Under the pieces are notes generated by a model. It was not told where the DNA came from, ran no database searches, and was given only the letters and a program-made list of their open reading frames with translations. The translations under genes and the position numbers were made by a program. From assembly GCA_944380695.1 (NCBI GenBank), contig CALWII010000049.1, forward strand, positions 1 through 13,662: a stretch of DNA of 13,662 nucleotides, in the 5' to 3' direction. This document shows, piece by piece, positions 1-5,136 of the stretch; the first letter of the stretch is position 1; each line of letters begins with the position of its first letter. The stretch comes from an uncultured Clostridia bacterium (GTDB taxonomy: Bacteria > Bacillota > Clostridia > Christensenellales > UBA1242).

Positions 1-51
1 CCGACCCCCACCTTATCAGGGTGGTGCTCTAACCGGCTGAGCTACATCTCT
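1..51 (-). tRNA. tRNA-Ile (anticodon GAT), 3' part cut off by window edge
   Basis: Read on the minus strand from 51 down to 1, this is the 5' two thirds of a tRNA. It has a 7-nt acceptor strand AGAGATG, then TA, a D-stem GCTC/GAGC with an AGCCGGTTA loop, and an anticodon stem CCACC/GGTGG closing the loop CTGATAA. The anticodon GAT occupies 15-17 and reads isoleucine AUC/AUU codons. The variable region GGGTC and the first bases of the T-stem follow before the window ends. The acceptor strand begins with A rather than the usual G of tRNA-Ile, and its pairing partner lies outside, so I cannot confirm the acceptor stem. Confidence 0.9.
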
Positions 52-133
52 ATACTTACAATTACACACATATCTTTCCCAACAGCAAATTTAATATAAT
101 TTTTAAAACCGTTGTGCCCTGTGTGACTATCTC

Positions 134-163
134 ATTATACATTAAGATAAAACAAAAAGTCAA
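134..163 (-). promoter_or_regulatory. Predicted sigma-A promoter for the tRNA-Ile transcript
   Basis: On the minus strand, TTGACT (158-163) and TATAAT (134-139) are separated by 18 bases. A start near 127 would give a leader of about 75 nt before the tRNA-Ile 5' end at 51. No gene lies between, so this is the most likely promoter for the tRNA and whatever follows it outside the window. Confidence 0.6.
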
Positions 164-185
164 TCATTTTTTTAAACTTTATGTA

Positions 186-202
186 AAAAGTTGTTAACTT
201 TT
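186..202. terminator. Weak AT-rich hairpin after dapF
   Basis: AAAAGTT (186-192) pairs with AACTTTT (196-202) around a 3-nt loop, about 40 bases beyond the dapF stop. The T-run after the stem is short in both directions and the stem has few GC pairs. It could be a weak terminator for dapF or simply chance in AT-rich DNA. Confidence 0.3.
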
Positions 203-243
203 ATAGATTATCATAAAAATAAAGCGATTGCTGTAAATGTAGC

Positions 244-1077
244 CTATTTTCTTTTTAATCCAGAATTTAAGTCGCAAAAATTTTTAAAATCTATTTCATC
301 TTCATATTCTATAACGCTTTCCCCTATCAAAGTAGCGTATTTAACGCTATCAATCTCCACAGTTAGTTTTCCACCTGGAAAATTTATTATATAAGTTCCC
401 ACGCTATCACCTTTTAATTTATTTATCGTTCTTGCAATAGCAGTAGCACCTGTTCCACAAGCTAGAGTTTCTCCACTGCCCCTTTCAAATACCCTAGCAA
501 AATATTCTCCATTTTGTTCTTTTAAAAACTCAACATTAACATCATTGTTAAGTCTATATTGTATTTCTTGTGCAATATGCGGGAATTTTTCTTGAGTTAT
601 GCTTTGTGCTAAACAAACTGCGTGTTTATTACCTGTTTCAACTAAAAAATATTTTAACCTGTCATTCAAACAATCTAAATACACATTAAATTCTTGTGGC
701 TCGCTAGGTCTACCCATTAATACAGAAGATAATGCTGTGTTAGAGCTGTTGTTTATAATTTTAACAGCCTTAATTCCTGCGAGTGTTTCGACTGTGACTA
801 TTTTTGATTTTGGTTTATAATGCTTTTGAAAATATTGTGCTACACATCTTACACCATTTCCACACATAGAAGCTCTACTTCCATCAGCGTTATAGATATC
901 CATAGAGCAATCAGCAACAGCGCTATTCCCTATTATGATAATCCCATCAGAACCTATACCAAAATTTCGGTCGCTTATTTTTGGTGCAATTTTAGCTGGG
1001 TCATAATGTAATTCTTCGGTTATGCAATCAAAAAAGACATAGTCATTACCAGCTCCATTCATTTTGATAAATCTCAT
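244..1077 (-). CDS. dapF: Diaminopimelate epimerase DapF
   Basis: A cytosolic, cofactor-independent racemase that converts LL-diaminopimelate to meso-diaminopimelate, the last step before lysine and the cross-linking residue of DAP-type peptidoglycan. The 277-residue product has the usual family length. Both halves of the pseudo-symmetric fold are present, each with its catalytic cysteine: Cys72 in MCGNGVR and Cys207 in ACGTGA. The N-terminal KMNGAGND substrate-binding motif is also intact. The ATG is preceded by AGAGG at a suitable distance. A promoter at 1098-1125 sits just upstream, and the gene appears to be transcribed alone, divergently from the tRNA-Leu gene. No other lysine-pathway gene is adjacent. 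The family call is secure. Confidence 0.97.
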   Translation of the reverse strand: MRFIKMNGAGNDYVFFDCITEELHYDPAKIAPKISDRNFGIGSDGIIIIGNSAVADCSMDIYNADGSRASMCGNGVRCVAQYFQKHYKPKSKIVTVETLAGIKAVKIINNSSNTALSSVLMGRPSEPQEFNVYLDCLNDRLKYFLVETGNKHAVCLAQSITQEKFPHIAQEIQYRLNNDVNVEFLKEQNGEYFARVFERGSGETLACGTGATAIARTINKLKGDSVGTYIINFPGGKLTVEIDSVKYATLIGESVIEYEDEIDFKNFCDLNSGLKRK

Positions 1078-1097
1078 AAAAACCTCTTTTACACTTA

Positions 1098-1125
1098 TTT
1101 ATGAAAATCAAAAAGAAAATGTCAA
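1098..1125 (-). promoter_or_regulatory. Predicted dapF promoter
   Basis: Minus-strand TTGACA (1120-1125), a 16-base spacer and a CATAAA -10 (1098-1103, 4 of 6 consensus). A start near 1091 gives a leader of about 14 nt that still contains the AGAGG ribosome binding site. The -35 is perfect and the -10 is moderate. Confidence 0.55.
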
Positions 1126-1152
1126 ATTAAAGAATGTATTTTAGAAAAATGT

Positions 1153-1181
1153 TTGACAATTCATATTTTTTGTTTTATAAT
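1153..1181 (+). promoter_or_regulatory. Consensus promoter of tRNA-Leu
   Basis: A perfect TTGACA (1153-1158), exactly 17 bases, and a perfect TATAAT (1176-1181). Predicted initiation at about 1188 lies a few bases before the mature tRNA at 1193, so very little 5' processing is needed. This is the closest match to the sigma-A consensus in the window. Confidence 0.88.
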
Positions 1182-1192
1182 AATAATGCTTT

Positions 1193-1274
1193 GCGAGTGT
1201 GGCGGAATGGCAGACGCGCACGTTTAAGGGGCGTGTTCGAAAGAGTGTGGGTTCAAGTCCCACCACTCGCACCA
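1193..1274 (+). tRNA. tRNA-Leu (anticodon AAG), CCA encoded
   Basis: This is a class II tRNA. The acceptor GCGAGTG pairs fully with CACTCGC, the D-stem is GCG/CGC, and the T-arm is GTGGG/CCCAC around TTCAAGT. A short variable arm TTC/GAG closes on GAAA, and discriminator A is followed by an encoded CCA (1272-1274). The anticodon stem pairs 1219-1223 with 1231-1235 (CACGT/GCGTG, last pair T-G), giving the seven-base loop TTAAGGG with anticodon AAG at 1226-1228. The alternative register that would give TAA breaks the stem with an A:C mismatch. The variable arm, discriminator A and anticodon all support leucine. An A at position 34 would normally be deaminated to inosine by TadA. Confidence 0.92.
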
Positions 1275-1284
1275 AAATGAAGAG

Positions 1285-1310
1285 AAGTGGTTAGTGACCA
1301 CTTTTTTTTT
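1285..1310 (+). terminator. Intrinsic terminator after tRNA-Leu
   Basis: A seven-pair stem, AAGTGGT (1285-1291) with ACCACTT (1297-1303), closes a TAGTG loop and runs into nine consecutive T residues (1302-1310). With the promoter at 1153 it makes tRNA-Leu a self-contained single-gene unit. Confidence 0.9.
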
Positions 1311-1408
1311 ATTAAAGCATTGCTTTTTCGAAAACAAAAAATAAAATTTGTGAAATTGTTTTCTGGATTAAAAAAAAGCACTATTCCCCCCAACGACAAA
1401 AATAAGTC

Positions 1409-1437
1409 TTGACAATAATCAGTAAAAATTGTAAAAT
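1409..1437 (+). promoter_or_regulatory. Promoter for the two-gene membrane protein unit
   Basis: TTGACA (1409-1414), 17 bases, then TAAAAT (1432-1437). Initiation is expected near 1444, just before the AGAGG at 1446-1450, so the leader is very short. Because it overlaps the 5' end of the open frame that begins at 1409, it shows that translation must start downstream at 1460. Confidence 0.8.
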
Positions 1438-1459
1438 GTTGAAACAGAGGTTAAATATT

Positions 1460-2023
1460 ATGAAAAAAGTGACAAAAAAACTACTCAAAATTAATCGAAC
1501 TAAAAAAAATGACTATGGTTTATTAAAACTTGCTTTGTCGTGTATAACAACACTTGCTGGTTTAACAATATTAATGTATGGAAGTATTGCTACAAATAAT
1601 TCAGTGCACAATTTATCAAAATTTGTAGATGGAAATTTTCGCAATCCTGATTCTCAATATTCAATAATTTTAACTGAAGAAGCTTCAAAAAAATATGAAA
1701 CCCTTAAAACGGGAGAAACTTCAACAGAAGATTATATTAGCATCTATTCGAATGAAAACAAACTAAAAGTATTAAAAGATAATTGTGACGAAGAAACACT
1801 TAATACAATTGAAAATTACGAAAAAGAAGTGTTAATTAATAAACATATATCTATGGGAGGTGTAGCACTATTAGGGGCTAGTTTGATTGGTACCGTAGCA
1901 TACATCACACAGGATAACAAAAAAACAAAAGAAACAATTAATGCCGCAATAAATGCTGCAATAAATGCTGCAAATTCAGAGTCATCAATAAATGAAGAAA
2001 AATCCATAGAACCAACTATTTAA
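1460..2023 (+). CDS. Hypothetical two-pass membrane protein with INAA repeat tail
   Basis: I do not recognise a family. From the ATG at 1460 the product has 187 residues: a lysine-rich cytoplasmic start, a membrane helix at about 21-44, a polar acidic domain at about 45-129, a second helix at about 131-149, and a charged tail. By the positive-inside rule both ends face the cytoplasm and the middle domain lies outside the membrane. The tail (160-171) is the tetrapeptide INAA three times, coded by a 12-bp tandem repeat. The start was chosen because AGAGG stands nine bases upstream, whereas the longer frame from TTG 1409 would start inside the promoter's -35 box. It lies 35 bases upstream of a SHOCT-like membrane protein and is probably co-transcribed with it. 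Confidence 0.75.
   Translation: MKKVTKKLLKINRTKKNDYGLLKLALSCITTLAGLTILMYGSIATNNSVHNLSKFVDGNFRNPDSQYSIILTEEASKKYETLKTGETSTEDYISIYSNENKLKVLKDNCDEETLNTIENYEKEVLINKHISMGGVALLGASLIGTVAYITQDNKKTKETINAAINAAINAANSESSINEEKSIEPTI
1937..1972 (+). repeat. Three 12-bp tandem repeats coding INAA
   Basis: Three adjacent 12-base units (1937-1948, 1949-1960, 1961-1972) of the form ATAAATGCTGCA, the last two identical and the first differing at two positions. They stay in frame within the C-terminal tail of the 1460 gene. Unit number could vary between strains by slippage without changing frame. Confidence 0.85.
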
Positions 2024-2058
2024 CAATAAAAAAATTTAATTTAATTTGGGAGTGAAGT

Positions 2059-2589
2059 ATGAATAAAACAAAAAAAACTCTAATAATAATTAGCTCTGTT
2101 TTTCTATTTGTTGAAGCGGGGTTAAGTGTTATAGGGCTTTTTTGCACTGACCTTATTTTTAGAGCTATAGAAAATAACCTAGATGCTTTTATTGAAAATT
2201 ATTACACAAATATACCTGCTCAAATAGAAACAATTAAAGCAATTTATTTTGTAAGTATAGTTTATATTTTTCTGATAACTTTAACAGGTGCTATGCTGTT
2301 AACATTTTCAATAGCGAACAATCAGTTAAATCAAAAACTCTATATTGCGGGAGCGATATTTACTATTTTGGCTGGAGTTATTTCAATACCATCAATTTTG
2401 ATATATGTTTCTTTTGGAATAAAAGACATTGATAACACTACTACTTCCAATGAAAACAAAAATAACTCGAATGAAGTTGATAGTATTGAAAGAAAAATTA
2501 AACTTTTACGAGATTTAAAGAATAGAAAAGAAATAAGTGAAGAAGAATTTAAGAGGCTTTTATCAGACATAATCGAGAAAAAAGAATAA
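2059..2589 (+). CDS. Membrane protein with C-terminal SHOCT-like domain
   Basis: The 176-residue product has three predicted membrane helices (about 8-29, 61-84, 94-119). The segment between the first two is polar and acidic, and a low-complexity linker rich in N, T and S (126-140) follows the third. The last 34 residues (143-176) form a charged helical pair reading IERKIKLLRDL then ISEEEFKRLL. This fits the SHOCT pattern (leucine-rich helix, turn, I-[ST]-EEEF, helix), a small domain found at the ends of many bacterial membrane or DUF proteins and thought to mediate oligomerisation or partner binding. No enzymatic motif is seen. GGGAG lies a few bases before the ATG. It is the second gene of the unit driven from 1409, ending at the terminator at 2645. 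Confidence 0.8.
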   Translation: MNKTKKTLIIISSVFLFVEAGLSVIGLFCTDLIFRAIENNLDAFIENYYTNIPAQIETIKAIYFVSIVYIFLITLTGAMLLTFSIANNQLNQKLYIAGAIFTILAGVISIPSILIYVSFGIKDIDNTTTSNENKNNSNEVDSIERKIKLLRDLKNRKEISEEEFKRLLSDIIEKKE

Positions 2590-2637
2590 CTCTTGTCTCA
2601 AAAAAACATACATCAAACTTTCAAATATAAAAAATTT

Positions 2638-3285
2638 TCAAAACAATCGCATACTTTTGATGCGATTTTTTATTTGTAAATCCACTTTCCTAGATTGAAG
2701 AACCTTTGTAATAGTGTTATTTCTTATAAACTTATCTTTAATTTTACTTAAATGTTCTAACATAAAATCAGGAGCGAATGAGAAAGCTTCGGCATATACC
2801 CAAGCAATAGCCATTTGCACATAATAATCTTGATTACTAACTTCACTTATTCTTGATAAAACAAGGTTGGTTTGCTCTTTCAACAAATTTTTCATTAGCC
2901 AAACAACAGCAAACCTTACATCAAATGTATTTTTTGAACTTAAGAGTTTGATAAAAAAATCACTTTTGTCTTTTAACCCCTTCAGGCGTGAAGCAACTGC
3001 ATCACAAGTCGCCCAGTTGTCTACATATGGCAAATATTTTTTTAGTAAAATGATTTTTTTCGAAGAATCGATATTCGAATAAGCGATTTTATATCCTTCT
3101 ATCAAAACCTGCTCGTAAAACATAACTGATTTTAAATTAATCTTATCATTTATATTATTTTTAGCATATTTGACCAAAACATCATTTTTTACTCCTAGTA
3201 TTTCATACTTTGTATTGATCAACTTTCTATCAAAATCAGCCTTTAATTTATTTGAATTATTTCGCAAAAATTTAATGTCATCCAT
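2638..3285 (-). CDS. AlkD-like DNA alkylation repair protein (HEAT-repeat DNA glycosylase family)
   Basis: The 215-residue product is a small all-helical protein resembling the AlkC/AlkD family. Members of that family excise N3- or N7-alkylated purines by using HEAT-like repeats to trap distorted DNA, without base flipping. Supporting motifs are FYEQVLIEG (about 56-64) and VDNWATCDAV (88-97), which carries Trp91 and Asp95 at the family's conserved W..D signature. A later MAIAWVYAEAF stretch matches the usual aromatic helix. It starts at ATG with AAGGAG six bases upstream. The ribosome binding site follows directly on the T-run of a terminator hairpin (3298-3324), leaving no room for a separate promoter, so expression probably depends on read-through or on a start within the preceding gene. 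Whether it is an active glycosylase is not shown by the sequence. Confidence 0.85.
   Translation of the reverse strand: MDDIKFLRNNSNKLKADFDRKLINTKYEILGVKNDVLVKYAKNNINDKINLKSVMFYEQVLIEGYKIAYSNIDSSKKIILLKKYLPYVDNWATCDAVASRLKGLKDKSDFFIKLLSSKNTFDVRFAVVWLMKNLLKEQTNLVLSRISEVSNQDYYVQMAIAWVYAEAFSFAPDFMLEHLSKIKDKFIRNNTITKVLQSRKVDLQIKNRIKSMRLF
2645..2671 (+). terminator. Intrinsic terminator lying inside the opposing alkD-like gene
   Basis: AATCGCAT (2645-2652) pairs perfectly with ATGCGATT (2660-2667) around a 7-nt loop and is followed by T residues to 2671 on the plus strand. It ends transcription of the membrane protein pair. The hairpin lies within the last codons of the converging minus-strand gene (stop at 2638), so it is also coding sequence there. 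On the minus strand the T-run is poor. Confidence 0.8.
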
Positions 3286-3297
3286 AATTTTCTCCTT

Positions 3298-3324
3298 AAA
3301 AAAAGCAAAACATTAAGTTTTGCT
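3298..3324 (-). terminator. Intrinsic terminator or attenuator between WG-repeat gene and alkD-like gene
   Basis: On the minus strand AGCAAAAC and GTTTTGCT (3304-3311 with 3317-3324) form a perfect 8-bp stem with a TTAAT loop, followed by a run of T to 3298. The stem begins at the last base of the upstream gene's TGA stop. AAGGAG of the next gene follows immediately after the T-run. Confidence 0.82.
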
Positions 3325-4355
3325 CATCGTACCATCAAAGAACGCCTGTTTGATCTGGAAATATTTTTTTCTTTGTAAATATTCATACAATAATTTAAAT
3401 ATATGTCTAAATCTTTACGAGCTTGTTTGTCATCAAATTGTTGTTTATCAAATTTTCTTGCCAAAATACTTTGCTGTTTAAGTCTATGATTTTCCAAATT
3501 CCTAGCAAATCGCTCAAATTTTTTATCATAAGGAAAATCTGTGTCGTTCACAAGTTGTTCAAGAGTGATAGCACCAGAGTAATAGTCAAAAATCTTTTCG
3601 CCAATAACGGTTTTGCCTTCAGATAAATTGCCCAACATATCAAGATGGAACTTCTTTCCGTTTTCTTCGAGCTGAACATAAGCAAACCCATTAAAATAAC
3701 CTGTTGCATTGATATACTCTCTTTGCTCCAACTTGCCTGTGATATTTAAAAATTTAAACATTCCATTCTCATCTGTTTTAACTAGAGCATAGCCACAAGA
3801 AAACGAATCTGCAAAAGGGAATTTACTTTTAAGTTCGTTATTGTTTAGTGTCAAAAAGCCATATTCTGTTTTATCATCAAAGAAAAGCCCATATCCATCT
3901 GAAAATTCAACAGCTAATCTATATTTTTTACTTGTATCTCCATTAGGAAATACATAAAAACTTTCTTTTCTCCCTTTACCCTCGGCTAAGGCTGGGCCAT
4001 TTTCCATTATAGAAAGGGTTTCATACCCTCCAATAGTGTTTCCCGCTCTATTAACTAAATAAAATAGTCCATCTTTTTCATTTTGGCCTACTCTAAAACC
4101 GTGAAACTCTGGTGACATCGTAATAAAATTTTCGCCTATGACATCGCCCTTTTCGTTAATGAAATAATATATACCACCTTGTTCCTTCTGTACAAGTCTA
4201 ATTCCGTTATATTTTGGTCCGATATAGAAAAAAGTTCCAACAACAACGAAATCTTTTGTGAATTTATCATTATAAAACAAGCAAAATTTTCCATTGCTCA
4301 TTCTTTTTATTTCTGAACTTTTTATTTCGTTAAGAATATCCTTATCGTATAGCAT
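3324..4355 (-). CDS. WG-repeat-like protein
   Basis: The 343-residue product lacks a signal peptide or membrane helix. It is built from about six degenerate repeats of roughly 30-35 residues (around 47-72, 82-107, 115-140, 152-170, 184-208, 220-243). Each has the pattern NGxxxV...G.xYFINxxGD typical of KWG/WG beta-repeat proteins, which in many bacteria act as binding or scaffold modules of unknown specificity. After the repeats comes a shared module (241-280: LGNLS, then G-E-K-I-F-D-Y-Y and TLEQL). A charged, glutamine- and lysine-rich helical tail (about 281-343) follows. A strong AAGGAGGGGG precedes the ATG. It lies 48 bases downstream of a shorter paralogue and is probably co-transcribed with it. 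No catalytic residues are evident. Confidence 0.8.
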   Translation of the reverse strand: MLYDKDILNEIKSSEIKRMSNGKFCLFYNDKFTKDFVVVGTFFYIGPKYNGIRLVQKEQGGIYYFINEKGDVIGENFITMSPEFHGFRVGQNEKDGLFYLVNRAGNTIGGYETLSIMENGPALAEGKGRKESFYVFPNGDTSKKYRLAVEFSDGYGLFFDDKTEYGFLTLNNNELKSKFPFADSFSCGYALVKTDENGMFKFLNITGKLEQREYINATGYFNGFAYVQLEENGKKFHLDMLGNLSEGKTVIGEKIFDYYSGAITLEQLVNDTDFPYDKKFERFARNLENHRLKQQSILARKFDKQQFDDKQARKDLDIYLNYCMNIYKEKNISRSNRRSLMVR

Positions 4356-4403
4356 ACCCCCTCCTTAAACCGACTGGTATAAACTTATAATATATTTTAT
4401 CTG

Positions 4404-4904
4404 CTATCTTTCTAATTTAATATCACCGCCAAAAGAAAAAGCACTGTCAAGTTTTCGCAGATAATCTTCAATAATGACATCAATTTCGTTGTGCAAGTCT
4501 GAAAGCTTTTTTAAGAGCTGTTTTTTACTTAAACAGGATTTTTTAATTTTTTCTTCTTCAATCATAACCACAAATCCTGGCAATTTTTCATCATACTGCA
4601 AAGATGGGTCGGCGAGTAAATCTTCTAATGAAATTTTGCCACAAAAATACTCATACACCCTTTTCCCAAAGTAAGTGTCTTCATCACTAATATTACCTAA
4701 TAAGTCAGCTTTTTTCAAAACATCAGAGCTCATAGTTTCAACAAAAGCAAAACCATTGTTATGTTGAGTCGCCAATGCATAAACATCCGGCTCTTTTTCA
4801 CCCTTTACATTTAAATATGAGTAGCCTTCACTTGTCTCTACTAATGTTTTGCCGTTTGATACTGGCCATTTTCTTAAAATATCATAATTCGTATTTTTTT
4901 TCAT
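4404..4904 (-). CDS. Short paralogue of the WG-repeat-like protein
   Basis: The 166-residue product keeps only one or two repeat units (about 15-40 and 50-72) and then the same C-terminal module as its neighbour. NGFAFVETM...LLGNISDED...YEYFCGKISLEDL (50-96) aligns with NGFAYVQLE...MLGNLSEGK...FDYYSGAITLEQL at 222-267 of the neighbour. A predicted coiled-coil or helical tail follows (about 114-155). It has no signal peptide. The ATG has GAGG seven bases upstream. It looks like a duplication followed by repeat loss, or a natural minimal form of the family. A promoter at 5061-5089 gives it a leader of about 150 nt. Function is unknown; joint work with the long paralogue is inferred only from adjacency. 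Confidence 0.78.
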   Translation of the reverse strand: MKKNTNYDILRKWPVSNGKTLVETSEGYSYLNVKGEKEPDVYALATQHNNGFAFVETMSSDVLKKADLLGNISDEDTYFGKRVYEYFCGKISLEDLLADPSLQYDEKLPGFVVMIEEEKIKKSCLSKKQLLKKLSDLHNEIDVIIEDYLRKLDSAFSFGGDIKLER

Positions 4905-5054
4905 ACTGTTTCCTCTTTATTATAATGAATATTTCTTTTTTTTGTTATAAAACATCTTTTTATGTGCAAACACAAAGTTATTTTAGCTAAAACTAAAACA
5001 ACAGTGTAAAGTAGTCAACTAATTTTAGGCAAAAAAACTTCAAAATAAGATGTC
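4905..5054 (-). other. Long untranslated leader before the WG-repeat pair
   Basis: The predicted transcript from about 5054 has about 150 nt before the ATG at 4904. The stretch is AT-rich with a self-complementary TTTTAGCTAAAA and complementary CTAAAA/TTTTAG segments that could form weak structures. It also has a second TATAAT-like box at 4918-4923 lacking a recognisable -35. I see no known riboswitch, T-box or small gene. Confidence 0.4.
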
Positions 5055-5060
5055 ATTATT

Positions 5061-5089
5061 ATTATAGCATTTGCTAATTACAAAGTCAA
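5061..5089 (-). promoter_or_regulatory. Promoter of the WG-repeat protein unit
   Basis: Minus-strand TTGACT (5084-5089), 17 bases, TATAAT (5061-5066), with an extended -10 TG one base upstream of the hexamer. It points to the gene at 4904 and lies about 25 bases beyond the clpX terminator, so the WG-repeat pair is a separate transcription unit. Confidence 0.75.
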
Positions 5090-5109
5090 TATCATAGAAG
5101 AAATTAAAT

Positions 5110-5136
5110 AAAAAAACCTTCCCATTTAGGAAGATT
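5110..5136 (-). terminator. Intrinsic terminator of the tig-clpP-clpX operon
   Basis: On the minus strand AATCTTCC (5129-5136) pairs with GGAAGGTT (5115-5122) around TAAATG, with one G-T pair, and runs into a T tract to 5110. The stem starts on the base after the clpX stop codon. Confidence 0.88.

Noticed and set aside
52..243. rRNA operon or riboswitch next to tRNA-Ile
   Set aside because: The stretch has a plain promoter and AT-rich DNA; no rRNA-like sequence or recognisable aptamer is seen.
4918..4923. TATAAT just before the short WG-repeat gene as the main promoter
   Set aside because: The region 16-18 bases upstream reads AACAAA-like, with no -35 match; the promoter at 5061-5089 is far better. 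It may still be a weak secondary start.
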